Shown here in pieces: positions 1 through 7,694 of a stretch of DNA of 15,603 bases. The notes below the pieces were generated by a model. That model saw only the letters and a program-made list of their open reading frames with translations, made no database searches and was not told where the DNA came from. The position numbers were made by a program, and so were the translations under genes. This stretch comes from an uncultured Shinella sp. (GTDB taxonomy: Bacteria; Pseudomonadota; Alphaproteobacteria; Rhizobiales; Rhizobiaceae), in assembly GCA_946481465.1 (NCBI GenBank), contig CAMLOC010000015.1:1-15603 (forward strand). The letters are read 5' to 3'. Numbering within the stretch: the first letter of the stretch is position 1; every line of letters starts with the position of its first letter.

Positions 1-1257
1 AGCCAGACCTGGGTGCAAATCCCGAAAGCCTCCGATGTCCGCCCTTCCTCCTATGTCGCGATCGCCGAGACGGCCAGCCTTGCGGGCAAGCGGTTCGGCT
101 TGCCGGCGATGTATATCAACGCCGACGCCGGGGCGGGCACCGGCGACACGCCGGGGATCGGCGGCCCGACCGGCCGGTGGATCGAAACCCGCGCGTCGAT
201 GATCGCGCTTTGCGTGGCGGCGCGCGCAGCCCTCGAGGCGGCGGGTGCCGAGGTCGTCGTCACCGATTTCCCGGTCGTCAGCAATTACGAGGCGGACCGG
301 CCGGATGCGCCGACCATCGCGACGCGCGGCCTCGTCAGCCCGGATTATCTTCGTCGCGAGATCCTCGATCTGTCCGCCTGGGCCTGGGACGATTTCCTCG
401 CCGCCAACGCCGATCCCACCTTACGGCGGCTGGCCGATGTCGACGGCACGCGCATCTTTCCCGCGCCGGAAGGCAGCCTGCCCGACCGCTACCACGGCTT
501 CGACGATCCCCTCGCCGCCTATCCGGCCCACCGACGCGATCATCCCGTCGCCGCGTTCGAGGATATACCGGGCCTTGCCGAGGGGTTTTGCGGGCTGGAG
601 GAGACCCGGCGCATCGATCTGGAAGACTGGATGGACCGGCTGGGGCTCGATGCGGTGATCTTCCCGGCCGTCGCCGATATCGGCCCGGCCGATGCCGACG
701 TGAACCCCGCCTCGGCGGATCTTGCCTGGCGCAACGGCACCTGGGTCGCCAACGGCAACCTGGCGATCCGCCATCTCGGCATTCCGACCGTGACCGTGCC
801 GATGGGCATGCTGGCCGATATCGGCATGCCCGCGGGCCTGACCTTCGCCGGCCGGGCCTTCGACGACACGGCGCTCATCGCCTGTGCCGCGGCCTTCGAG
901 AGGACCGGCGCCTACCGCGCCGCGCCGCCGCGAACGCCCGAGCTTGCGGACCTGCCCGACGCCGCCGGAGCCCATCCGCCGGATGCCGCCGACCTCAGGC
1001 TGGCCGCTACGATCACGTCCGGCGGCGACGGACGCCAGCGCCTGTCGATAGAGGCGTACAGCGCGGCCCCGCTGCTCTGGCTGACGGTGAACGGCCGGCC
1101 CATCGCGTTCCGGCAGGAGGACAGACGGGCGAGCGCGAGCCTCGATATCGACGAGAACAGTCACGTCCACAGCGAATGGCGCGCGCCCTACGGCCATATC
1201 GTCATCGCCCGCGCGCAAGGTGCCGCCGCCTACGCCATCGTCGGCGGCACCGCCTGA
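1..1257 (+). CDS. Amidase-signature family hydrolase, C-terminal part (5' end outside window)
   Basis: Hydrolase of the amidase signature (AS) family, which cleaves C-N bonds of amides. The frame is open from base 1 (S-Q-T-W-V-Q-I-P-K...), so the GTG at 13 is internal and the gene begins before the window. The family-typical stretch K-R-F-G-L-P-A-M-Y-I-N, then G-I-G-G-P-T-G and later D-F-P-V-V-S-N-Y-E, matches the second half of large AS amidases. G-T-W-V-A-N-G-N-L-A-I-R-H-L-G-I-P-T-V-T-V-P-M-G is the usual closing core. The Ser-cisSer-Lys triad of this family lies in the missing N-terminal part, so activity cannot be judged here. After the core, about 90 residues form an extra C-terminal domain rich in predicted beta strand (S-I-E-A-Y-S-A-A-P onward). 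It ends convergently with a peptide-type binding protein, which suggests a role in amide or peptide-derivative use. The family is clear; the substrate is unknown. Confidence 0.85.
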   Translation, partial: SQTWVQIPKASDVRPSSYVAIAETASLAGKRFGLPAMYINADAGAGTGDTPGIGGPTGRWIETRASMIALCVAARAALEAAGAEVVVTDFPVVSNYEADRPDAPTIATRGLVSPDYLRREILDLSAWAWDDFLAANADPTLRRLADVDGTRIFPAPEGSLPDRYHGFDDPLAAYPAHRRDHPVAAFEDIPGLAEGFCGLEETRRIDLEDWMDRLGLDAVIFPAVADIGPADADVNPASADLAWRNGTWVANGNLAIRHLGIPTVTVPMGMLADIGMPAGLTFAGRAFDDTALIACAAAFERTGAYRAAPPRTPELADLPDAAGAHPPDAADLRLAATITSGGDGRQRLSIEAYSAAPLLWLTVNGRPIAFRQEDRRASASLDIDENSHVHSEWRAPYGHIVIARAQGAAAYAIVGGTA

Positions 1258-1272
1258 GCGGTGGCCAATTGC

Positions 1273-1294
1273 GGAGCGCGCCGTGACGCGCTCC
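1273..1294. terminator. Hairpin between convergent amidase and binding-protein genes
   Basis: A perfect 8-bp stem GGAGCGCG / CGCGCTCC with a 6-base loop fills most of the 43-base gap between two convergent genes. An outer TGGCC (1262-1266) can also pair with GGCCA (1296-1300). There is no T tract on either side. It is therefore a plausible bidirectional transcription barrier but not a textbook intrinsic terminator. Confidence 0.45.
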
Positions 1295-1300
1295 CGGCCA

Positions 1301-2806
1301 TCACTCGGACTTGGTGATGCCGTAGGCGAAGAACTGCGAGTTCAGGCCGTTGAGCGGATAGCCGGCGACGGTGTTCTTCGACACCACGATCTGCGGATAG
1401 AGATAGAACCAGTTGCTGGCCGCGTCTTCTGCGATGAGCGTGTTGGCCTCCTTCAGCTTCCCGGTCTGCTCGTCCTCCGTCGCACTGGCCTCGGCCTGCT
1501 TGATCAGGTCCACGACCTTCGGGTTGTTGTAGCCCCAGTAGAAGTCCGGGTTGCCGTAGAAAACGATGTCGCGGTGGTTGACGTGCTCCTGCAGCGTCGC
1601 CTGGAAATCGTGCGCCTTGTAGATCTTCGTGTACCACTCGTTGGCGGTGATGACGTTGATCTCCACCTTCACGCCGATCTTGGCCAGTTCGCTCTGGATG
1701 AACTGCGCGGCGATCGGATGGGGATCGTAATTCGGCGTGTCGATGGTGAAGGTGAAGCCGTCCGGATAGCCGGCCTCCTTGAGCAGCGCCCTGGCGCTTT
1801 CCGGATCGTAGGCATCGGTCGCGGTGAGGTCGACATACCAGGGATCGGTCGGCGGCACGAAGGAGCCGATCAGCGTGCCGTAATCGCCCCAGACGGCCTT
1901 CAGCAGCTTCCCGTCGTCGACCGCGCGGGCAAGCGCCTTGCGAACCTTGACATTGTCGAAGGGCGCGACGCGGTCGTTATAGGCGAGCAGCAGCTTGGTC
2001 GTCGACTTGCCCTCGCTGACCGTGAATTCCGGATTGTCCTTGAACTGCGCCAGCGAATCCGGGCTCTGCACGGAGGTGATGATATCGACCGAACCGGTGA
2101 GCAGCGCATTGTTGAGCGCCGTCGCCTCGGTGAAATACTGGAAGACGACCTCGCCGTTCTTCGGCTTCTCGCCCCAGTATTTGTCGAAACGGGCGATCGA
2201 AAGCGACGAGCCGCGGCGCCATTCCTGCAGCGCATAGGGGCCGGTGCCGTCTTCCTTCGCCTGGAAATCCGTCGCCTCGTCATTGGCGATCCAGACATAG
2301 CTCAGGTTATAGGGCAGCGAGATCGAGCGGGAGGCAAGCTTCACGACGACGGTCGCATCGTCGGGCGTCTCGATGCCGGAGATGGATTTCAGGCTGTTCT
2401 TGCGCGAGCTCTTGGAAGTCTCGGCGGTCACGCGCTCGATGGAGAATTTCACGTCCGCTGCGGTCAGCGGCGCGCCGGAATGGAAGGTGACGCCCGGCTG
2501 CAGCGTGAACGTATAGGTGAGGCCATCCTCGCTGACCTTGGTGTCCTTCGCCAGCACCGGCTCGACGGTGCCCGCATCGGTCAGGCGGAACAGCGCCTCG
2601 TAGACATTGCCGTTGAAGGCCTCGTTGATGCCCTGGCCGGCCCCGGCGGTGTTGTCGAGGTTTTGCGGCTCGTAGAGCGAGCCGATATTGATCGTGGCGT
2701 CCGGATCGCTGTCCGCGGCCAGCGCAGACCCGGAATCGCCAATGGCGAGCGCGACGGCGAAGGCCGCCGTCAGGGCCCGGCTGCTGCGGGGGGTGGTAGC
2801 ACTCAT
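1301..2806 (-). CDS. ABC transporter periplasmic solute-binding protein, family 5 (peptide/nickel/opine type)
   Basis: Periplasmic receptor of 501 residues that captures a peptide or similar ligand for an inner-membrane ABC importer. The N-terminus has a basic start, a hydrophobic core and an A-L-A / A-D-S junction at about residue 30, as expected for a Sec signal peptide cut there. No lipobox Cys is seen. The mature protein shows the family 5 pattern: Y-E-P-Q-N-L-D, N-V-Y-E-A-L-F-R-L, the hallmark block L-Q-P-G-V-T-F-H-S-G-A-P-L-T-A-A-D-V-K-F-S at about 128-148, and later V-R-K-A-L-A-R-A-V-D and A-R-A-L-L-K-E-A-G-Y-P-D-G-F. Length is normal. The ATG is preceded by AGGAG at good spacing. No permease adjoins it on the same strand; the DppBCDF-type operon at 4255-7623 has no receptor, so the two probably form one importer. 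The ligand is not identifiable. Confidence 0.9.
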   Translation of the reverse strand: MSATTPRSSRALTAAFAVALAIGDSGSALAADSDPDATINIGSLYEPQNLDNTAGAGQGINEAFNGNVYEALFRLTDAGTVEPVLAKDTKVSEDGLTYTFTLQPGVTFHSGAPLTAADVKFSIERVTAETSKSSRKNSLKSISGIETPDDATVVVKLASRSISLPYNLSYVWIANDEATDFQAKEDGTGPYALQEWRRGSSLSIARFDKYWGEKPKNGEVVFQYFTEATALNNALLTGSVDIITSVQSPDSLAQFKDNPEFTVSEGKSTTKLLLAYNDRVAPFDNVKVRKALARAVDDGKLLKAVWGDYGTLIGSFVPPTDPWYVDLTATDAYDPESARALLKEAGYPDGFTFTIDTPNYDPHPIAAQFIQSELAKIGVKVEINVITANEWYTKIYKAHDFQATLQEHVNHRDIVFYGNPDFYWGYNNPKVVDLIKQAEASATEDEQTGKLKEANTLIAEDAASNWFYLYPQIVVSKNTVAGYPLNGLNSQFFAYGITKSE

Positions 2807-3000
2807 CTCATTCTCCTGTTTCGATGCGGCCGCGCTCGCGTGCCTTCGTCAGAACGATAGTATTGATCCTGACGGGGCAAAGGTATGCGCTTCCGCTCCA
2901 ATTTACGGAAATTAAAAGGAATTGCCTTCCAACGGCAACCAAATCCGTGGATAGTTTTCGCGCCTGCGAAACAGGCCGCATGGAATGAAGCGAGGAACCG
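2807..3000. promoter_or_regulatory. Divergent control region between binding protein and M24 peptidase
   Basis: This 194-base gap separates two divergent genes and holds an AT-richer core (about 2895-2945) against a GC-rich background. I see three small inverted repeats: CGTCAG/CTGACG (2847-2852 and 2869-2874, spacer 16), AATTT-ACGG-AAATT (2900-2913) and TTGCC/GGCAA (2922-2926 and 2934-2938). They are candidate operators or leader hairpins. No hexamer pair is good enough to name a promoter on either strand. A GAGGA ribosome binding site at 2992-2996 serves the peptidase. Confidence 0.5.
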
Positions 3001-4224
3001 ATGGGCGATATCGACCGGAAGAGGGCCGAAGCCCTGCTTGCAGCGGATGGACTGGACGGCATGGTGCTGTTCCGCCCGGAAGCGTTTCGCTACGCGACCG
3101 GCCTTGCAGCCGGCGTCGCGACCATGTGGGGCCGCGCCGGATCGGCCATCGCCCTCGTCCCGGCAGCGGCGTCCGCTCGGCTCGCCGCCGTCATGAGCGA
3201 CCACGCCGCCGGCAGGCCTGCCGAGGCGATCGACATCCGCACCCATCGCATCTGGATCGACGGCGTGACGGTCGGGGAGGCCGGCACGATCGCGGATATC
3301 GACGCGGCCTATCGCGCAAGCGGCAATGTCGGCCCCCGTCCGGAAACCTTCGACCAGGCGGCCTGCTTCCGGCTTCTCGCCGACATCCTCGCCGAGCGCG
3401 GCCTGTCGAACGCCGTGCTCGGAGCCGATCTCGATTTCCTGCCCGCCGCCGATTTCGCGGCGCTCAAGGCGGCAATCCCCGGCGTGGAATGGCGCGATGC
3501 CTCCGATCTTCTCCGGCGGCTGCGCCTCATCAAGAATGCCCGCGAGATCGAGCGGCTGCGGCAGGCGGCGCATTGCGCCGAGGCGGGGCTGGAAAGCCTC
3601 ATGCGCGCCGCCCGCCCCGGCGTGCAGGTCGCCGCGCTGTCCGACGCCTGGCTTGCCGGCGCACGCGAAGCCGCCGCTACAGGCGGCTACGGGCTTACCG
3701 GCCACTGGGACTACATCTCCATCGGCCCCGACCTGCGGAACCCCGCGGCGGCGCTTGGCGAGGGCGACCTGATCAAGGCCGATGTGGGCACCCTCGTCGG
3801 CGGCTATTCGTCCGACGGCGCGCGCACCTTCGTCTGGGGCAAGGCCTCGCCGCTCGCCCTGGACATCTACGCGGCGCTGCTCGACGCGTTCCTTTCGGGC
3901 GTAGCGGCCCTGCGGCCGGGCAACACCTTCGGCCATGTGCACGAGACGATGCTGTCCGCCATGCGCCGGCACGGCTTCCATGAATATTACCGCGGGCATT
4001 TCGGCCATTCCGTCGGCGCCGCCGCCGGCATCGAGGAATGGCCCTTCCTCTCGCACGGCAACGGCATTGTCATCGAGCCCGGCATGGTGCTGGCGCTGGA
4101 AGCGCCCTTCTATGCCGACGGGCTGGGCGCGCTGATGATCGAGGAACAGTTCCTCATCACCCCCACGGGCGCCGAGACGATGAACAGGCTTCCGCGGAAC
4201 CTGGTCGCGCTGGGCGAGGCCTGA
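3001..4224 (+). CDS. M24 family metallopeptidase (Xaa-Pro aminopeptidase/dipeptidase-like)
   Basis: Cytoplasmic dinuclear-metal hydrolase of the pita-bread fold, 407 residues. It has an N-terminal creatinase/prolidase-like domain (about 1-175) and a C-terminal catalytic domain (about 180-400). All five metal ligands of active M24 enzymes are visible: D261 (A-D-V-G-T), D272 (S-S-D-G-A-R-T-F), H336 (G-H-F-G-H-S-V-G), E367 (L-A-L-E-A-P-F-Y) and E381 (M-I-E-E-Q-F). Creatinases usually lack this set, so hydrolysis of a peptide or a related amide is more likely than creatine breakdown. Ectoine-hydrolase-like members of the family cannot be excluded. The ATG at 3001 follows GAGGA at short spacing. 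It is divergent from a binding protein and convergent with a peptide-type ABC operon, so it probably acts on the imported compound. No signal peptide is seen. The family is secure; the substrate is inferred from context. Confidence 0.9.
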   Translation: MGDIDRKRAEALLAADGLDGMVLFRPEAFRYATGLAAGVATMWGRAGSAIALVPAAASARLAAVMSDHAAGRPAEAIDIRTHRIWIDGVTVGEAGTIADIDAAYRASGNVGPRPETFDQAACFRLLADILAERGLSNAVLGADLDFLPAADFAALKAAIPGVEWRDASDLLRRLRLIKNAREIERLRQAAHCAEAGLESLMRAARPGVQVAALSDAWLAGAREAAATGGYGLTGHWDYISIGPDLRNPAAALGEGDLIKADVGTLVGGYSSDGARTFVWGKASPLALDIYAALLDAFLSGVAALRPGNTFGHVHETMLSAMRRHGFHEYYRGHFGHSVGAAAGIEEWPFLSHGNGIVIEPGMVLALEAPFYADGLGALMIEEQFLITPTGAETMNRLPRNLVALGEA

Positions 4225-4254
4225 GCGCCGCGCCTTCGAAAGGGCCGGCCGGCC

Positions 4255-5007
4255 TCACGCCCGCTTCGGCATGCGCGGCGTGCCGGCGAGCAGCTTCTGC
4301 GTATAGGGATGGGCGGGACGGGCGAGGATGTCGCGCGTTGCGCCCTGCTCTACGATCCGGCCCTTTTCCAGCACCACCAGCCGTTCGCACAACAGCGCCA
4401 CGAGGGCGATATCGTGCGAGACGACGACGAAGGTCGTGCGGGACGACAGGGTGCGCAGCAGGTCGATGATGCGGGTCCGCGTCGTCAGGTCCAGCGCGCT
4501 CACCACCTCGTCGGCGATGATGAGGTCGGGATCGGCAACGATCGCCCGGGCTATCGCGATGCGCTGGCGCTGGCCGCCGGAAAACTCATGCGGGTAGCGT
4601 CGCGCCGCATCCGCCGGCAGGTCGACGTCGCGCAGCGCCCGGGCCACCGCCTCCCCGACATCGGTGTCGATCTTCAGCGAGCGCAGCGGCTCGGCGATGA
4701 TGTCGAAAACCCGCTGGCGCGGATCGAGCGAGGAATAGGGATCCTGGAAGACCGCCTGCACGCTGCGGCGAAACCCGCGCATGAAGGCGCGGTCACCCGT
4801 CTCCAGCGGGTCGCCGCGGAAGGCGATCGCGCCGGAGGAGACGCGCTCCAGGCCCAGCAGCAGCTTCAGCAGGGTCGTCTTGCCGGAACCGGATTCGCCG
4901 ACGATGCCGAGATTGCTGCCGGCAGAAACGGAAAGGTCGATGCCGTGCAGCACCGGGTTCCCCTTCGCGTAGCCGAAGGAGACGCCAGCAAGATCGAGAA
5001 GCGTCAT
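4255..5007 (-). CDS. Peptide-type ABC transporter ATP-binding protein (DppF/OppF-like)
   Basis: Second ATPase of the importer, 250 residues; it energises uptake as a heterodimer with the preceding ATPase. Visible motifs are Walker A G-E-S-G-S-G-K-T (37-44), Q-loop F-Q-D-P (87-90), signature F-S-G-G-Q-R-Q-R (142-149), Walker B I-I-A-D-E (163-167) and H-loop S-H-D (197-199). The D-loop region reads D-E-V-V-S-A-L-D where most relatives have D-E-P-V-S-A-L-D. It ends soon after the H-P-Y-T-Q-K-L-L family motif and lacks the longer C-terminal tail of OppF. The frame is open far upstream, but the start at 5007 is fixed by a 4-base ATGA overlap with the preceding gene's stop and by GGAGG just upstream. 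It is the last gene of the operon and converges on the M24 gene, with a 30-base gap containing the 12-bp palindrome GGCCGGCCGGCC (4243-4254). Confidence 0.92.
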   Translation of the reverse strand: MTLLDLAGVSFGYAKGNPVLHGIDLSVSAGSNLGIVGESGSGKTTLLKLLLGLERVSSGAIAFRGDPLETGDRAFMRGFRRSVQAVFQDPYSSLDPRQRVFDIIAEPLRSLKIDTDVGEAVARALRDVDLPADAARRYPHEFSGGQRQRIAIARAIVADPDLIIADEVVSALDLTTRTRIIDLLRTLSSRTTFVVVSHDIALVALLCERLVVLEKGRIVEQGATRDILARPAHPYTQKLLAGTPRMPKRA

Positions 5008-5813
5008 AGGGCGGCCTCCAGGGCCTCGTCGAAGGCGCGGGCGGCGGCCACCAGCCCCTGCGTATAGGGATGGGCGGGACGGGCGAGGAGCGTGCCGACC
5101 GCCCCCTCTTCGATCAGTTCCCCCTGGCGCATCACCAGCGCCCGCCCGGCAATGGCCGCCACCACGGGCAGGTCGTGGCTGATGAAGAGAAGGCCCATGC
5201 CCTCGTCGCGCACCAGCGTTTCCAAAAGGGCGAGGATCTCGGCCTGCGTCGTCACGTCGAGCGCCGTCGTCGGCTCGTCGGCGATCAGGAGTTTCGGCCG
5301 GCAGGCGAGCGCCATGGCAATGGCGGCGCGCTGGCGCTGGCCGCCGGAAATCTCGTGCGGAAAGGCGCGGGCGATGCGGCCCGGCTCCGGCAGTGCGACG
5401 CGCTCCAGGAGGCCCAGCACCGCGGCCTTGACCGCCGGCCGGGCAAGCCCGGCGCCGTCCCGCGCCGAACGCCGCCGCACCGCCTCGCCCACCTGGTCGC
5501 CGATGCGCATCAGCGGGTCGAGCGCGGTCATCGGCTCCTGGAACACGGCGGCGACGCTGCGGCCGCGCAGCGGAACGAGATCGCGGTCCCGCGCGCCCAC
5601 GACCTGATGGCCGTCGAGCCGGATGGAGCCGGACACGCGCATCGTCTCCGGCAGCAGGCCGAGCACGGCGAGCGCCGTCAGCGACTTGCCGGAGCCGGAT
5701 TCGCCGATGAGCCCCACCCTTTCGCCCGCTGCGAGCGCGAAGGAGACGCCGGACACCAGCACCCGCGCGGCGGTGCGGATTTCGAGGTTTTCGACGGACA
5801 GCAGCGTGGTCAC
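5004..5813 (-). CDS. Peptide-type ABC transporter ATP-binding protein (DppD/OppD-like)
   Basis: First ATPase of the importer, 269 residues. It shows Walker A G-E-S-G-S-G-K-S (37-44), Q-loop F-Q-E-P-M (91-95), signature I-S-G-G-Q-R-Q-R (155-162), Walker B L-L-I-A-D-E (175-180) and H-loop I-S-H-D (211-214), so both catalytic half-sites should be competent. It stops about 20 residues after H-P-Y-T-Q-G-L, whereas typical DppD/OppD proteins continue for about 50 more residues with a Cys-containing tail. In length it is closer to NikD/NikE-type ATPases. The start is a GTG at 5813 overlapping the DppC-like stop by 4 bases (GTGA), with AGGAGA upstream; this beats longer readings of the open frame. 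Translational coupling runs on into the next ATPase through an ATGA overlap. Confidence 0.92.
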   Translation of the reverse strand: MTTLLSVENLEIRTAARVLVSGVSFALAAGERVGLIGESGSGKSLTALAVLGLLPETMRVSGSIRLDGHQVVGARDRDLVPLRGRSVAAVFQEPMTALDPLMRIGDQVGEAVRRRSARDGAGLARPAVKAAVLGLLERVALPEPGRIARAFPHEISGGQRQRAAIAMALACRPKLLIADEPTTALDVTTQAEILALLETLVRDEGMGLLFISHDLPVVAAIAGRALVMRQGELIEEGAVGTLLARPAHPYTQGLVAAARAFDEALEAAL

Positions 5814-6673
5814 CGGCTTCTCCTGCGGGTTGGGTCGGCGACGTCGCGCAGGCCGTCTGCAAAGAGGTTGAGGCCGATGACCAGCGAGACCAGCGCAAGG
5901 CCGGGGGCTATCGCGCCGAAGGGCGCGGTATAGACGGAGGCCTGCGCCTCCTGCAACAGCCGGCCCCAGGAGGCATTCGGCGGCGGCGCGCCGAGCCCGA
6001 GATAGGAGAGCGATGCCTCGGCAATGACCGCAAGCCCGAACTGCAGGGCGAAATTGACGATCAGCGTCGGCCAGATGTTCGGCAGGACATGGATGCGCAC
6101 GATGCCCGGCCAGCCGGTTCCGGCAACCCGCGCGGCCGTGATGTAGTCCATCGCCAGCACCCGCTTGGACAGGATGCGCGTCAGGCGCGCGACGATGGCC
6201 GAGCCGGCAATGCCGATGGCAAGGATCGCCGTCGCGAGGCTCGCCCCGTCGCTGGAGGCGACGATCAGCATGGCGAGCAGCAATGTCGGGAAGGCGATGA
6301 GGATGTCGAGCCCGGCGGCCAGGACGTCGTCCAGCGTGCGCGTGGCGAAAGCGGCAAGAACCCCGATGGAGACGCCGATCAGCGCCCCCAGCGCCACCGC
6401 GCCGCAGCCGACGAGAAGGGCGATGCGCGAGCCGATCATGATCTGGGTCATGAGATCGCGGCCGAGCCGGTCGGTGCCGGCCCAATGGGCAAGCGACGGC
6501 CCTTCGAGCCGTCCGCCCGCCATGTCCCCCACCCCGTAGGGCGTCCAGAAAAGGGAAAGCAGCGCGACGGCCACATGCAGGCCGACGAGCAACCCGCCTA
6601 CCGCCAGCGGCCAGGGGATCGAGACTTTCTGCGCGCCGGCGCTATCGGTCGCCATGGTTCCCTGCCTGCTCAT
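5810..6673 (-). CDS. Peptide-type ABC transporter permease (DppC/OppC-like)
   Basis: Inner-membrane permease of 287 residues. One membrane segment lies near 22-43 and about five more follow from 85 onward. The periplasmic-side block H-W-A-G-T-D-R-L-G-R-D-L (63-74) is the H-x-L-G-T-D-x-x-G-R-D hallmark of DppC-type proteins. The cytoplasmic coupling (EAA) loop A-A-R-V-A-G-T-G-W-P-G-I-V-R-I-H-V at about 180-196 contacts the ATPases. The start at 6673 overlaps the upstream permease stop by 4 bases (ATGA) and has GGGAGG six bases upstream; an in-frame Met at residue 7 is less well placed. Together with the DppB-like partner it forms the translocation path. The transported compound is probably a small peptide or amide, by family and neighbours only. 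Confidence 0.92.
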   Translation of the reverse strand: MSRQGTMATDSAGAQKVSIPWPLAVGGLLVGLHVAVALLSLFWTPYGVGDMAGGRLEGPSLAHWAGTDRLGRDLMTQIMIGSRIALLVGCGAVALGALIGVSIGVLAAFATRTLDDVLAAGLDILIAFPTLLLAMLIVASSDGASLATAILAIGIAGSAIVARLTRILSKRVLAMDYITAARVAGTGWPGIVRIHVLPNIWPTLIVNFALQFGLAVIAEASLSYLGLGAPPPNASWGRLLQEAQASVYTAPFGAIAPGLALVSLVIGLNLFADGLRDVADPTRRRSR

Positions 6674-7623
6674 GCGCCGCCTCCCGCGACCCGGCCGCGC
6701 AGGCGCGGATCGACCAGCCTTTGCAGGAGATCGGCGGCAAAGCCGACCAGGAGGACCAGCAGCGTGGAAACGAAGAGCACGCCCTGCACGTTGGGATAGT
6801 CGCGCTGCTCGATGCCGAGCAGCAGCATGGAGCCGAGGCCCGGCAGGGCGAACACCCGCTCCACCACCACCGCGCCCAGCAGCGTCGAGGCGAGCTCGAT
6901 GCCGAGGATGGAGATGACCGGCACCGCGCCGTTGCGGATGCCGTGGCGCATGAGCGCCTCGGGGAAGGTGGCGCCGAGGGCGCGGGCGGTGCGCAGGTAG
7001 TCGCTGCCCAGCACGTCCTGCGTCGCCGAGCGCACATAGCGGATCAAGGCGGCGGACATGACGATGGCGATGGTGGCGACCGGCAGGACGAGGGCCTGCA
7101 AGGCCGCGCCCGGCGTCTGCCAGCCGCGCGAGGGGAAGCCGCCGGAGGGAAACAGCCTGAGGTTCACCGCGAAGACCGTGACCAGCAGGATGCCGATCCA
7201 GAACACCGGCACGGCGATGCCGAGCTGGGAGACGACGGCGATCAGCCCGCCGTACCAGCGGCTCTGCCGCACGACGGAAAGGATGCCGAGCGGCACGGCA
7301 AGGATGATGGCGGCGGCAAAGGCCAGCAGCGTCAGCGGCACGGTGACGATGAGGCGCTTGCCGATCTCGGCCAGCACCGGCGCGCCGCTGACGAAGGAAT
7401 TGCCGAGATCGAAGCGGGCAAGGCTGCCGGCAAAGCGCAGGAACTGCTCAAGAAGCGGCAGGTCGGAGCCGACCTGCTTGCGCGCGGCCTCGATCTGCGC
7501 GGCGTCGGCGCCGACCGAAACGAGCGCATTGGCGGGGTCGCCCGGCAGGAGGCGCAGCAGAACGAACAGGATGACGGCGGCAATGACGACCGACAGCGCG
7601 AGAATGGCGGTGCGGCGAAGCAT
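6670..7623 (-). CDS. Peptide-type ABC transporter permease (DppB/OppB-like)
   Basis: First gene of the transporter operon; inner-membrane permease of 317 residues from this start. The N-terminus L-R-R-T-A-I-L-A-L-S-V-V with L-L-R-L-L-P-G-D-P following is the standard DppB opening. About six membrane segments are visible, and the coupling loop R-T-A-R-A-L-G-A-T-F-P-E-A-L lies near 212-225. The start is uncertain. The frame opens at an ATG at 7698, adding 25 residues, but that stretch uses codons rare in the neighbourhood (TTG, CGT, TCT, CCA, CGA, CTA) and does not look like a family N-terminus. I therefore prefer 7623, although no Shine-Dalgarno sits at the right distance; a GAGGG at 7649-7645 is better spaced for an ATC four codons upstream. 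It lies 114 bases downstream of the marR-type gene on the same strand. Confidence 0.85.
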   Translation of the reverse strand: MLRRTAILALSVVIAAVILFVLLRLLPGDPANALVSVGADAAQIEAARKQVGSDLPLLEQFLRFAGSLARFDLGNSFVSGAPVLAEIGKRLIVTVPLTLLAFAAAIILAVPLGILSVVRQSRWYGGLIAVVSQLGIAVPVFWIGILLVTVFAVNLRLFPSGGFPSRGWQTPGAALQALVLPVATIAIVMSAALIRYVRSATQDVLGSDYLRTARALGATFPEALMRHGIRNGAVPVISILGIELASTLLGAVVVERVFALPGLGSMLLLGIEQRDYPNVQGVLFVSTLLVLLVGFAADLLQRLVDPRLRGRVAGGGA

Positions 7624-7665
7624 GTAGGAAAGGATGGTATCTAGCCCTCGTGGAGACGCCGCCCG

Positions 7666-7694
7666 ACCATAGTTCAGGCGACGTTTCAAGTCGA
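7666..7694 (-). promoter_or_regulatory. Possible promoter of the dppBCDF-type operon
   Basis: On the minus strand TCGACT (7694-7689) and TATGGT (7671-7666) are 17 bases apart, each matching 4 of 6 consensus positions of a sigma-70 promoter. Initiation would fall near 7660, just upstream of the preferred dppB-like start. A match this weak occurs often by chance; the position in the gap after the MarR gene is the main support. Confidence 0.3.

Noticed and set aside
1220..2860. Long plus-strand open frame (546 codons) opposite the binding-protein gene
   Set aside because: It has Arg/Val/Asp-rich low-information translation, no family motif and full antisense overlap with a well-supported gene with signal peptide and ribosome binding site. 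It is an artefact of high GC.
2803..4056. Long minus-strand open frame opposite the M24 peptidase
   Set aside because: The translation shows no recognisable domain, and the opposite strand encodes a full M24 enzyme with all metal ligands.
3001..4224. Creatinase assignment for the M24 protein
   Set aside because: Creatinases of this fold usually lack the metal-ligand set; all five ligands are present here and no creatine/sarcosine genes adjoin.
4243..4254. GGCCGGCCGGCC palindrome after the M24 gene as a terminator
   Set aside because: It is short, fully GC and without a T tract; it could arise from base composition, so I did not list it as a separate feature.
5008..5898. N-terminal extension of the DppF-like gene (about 297 more codons)
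   Set aside because: It would lie wholly inside the DppD-like gene in another frame; the ATGA overlap and ribosome binding site fix the start at 5007.
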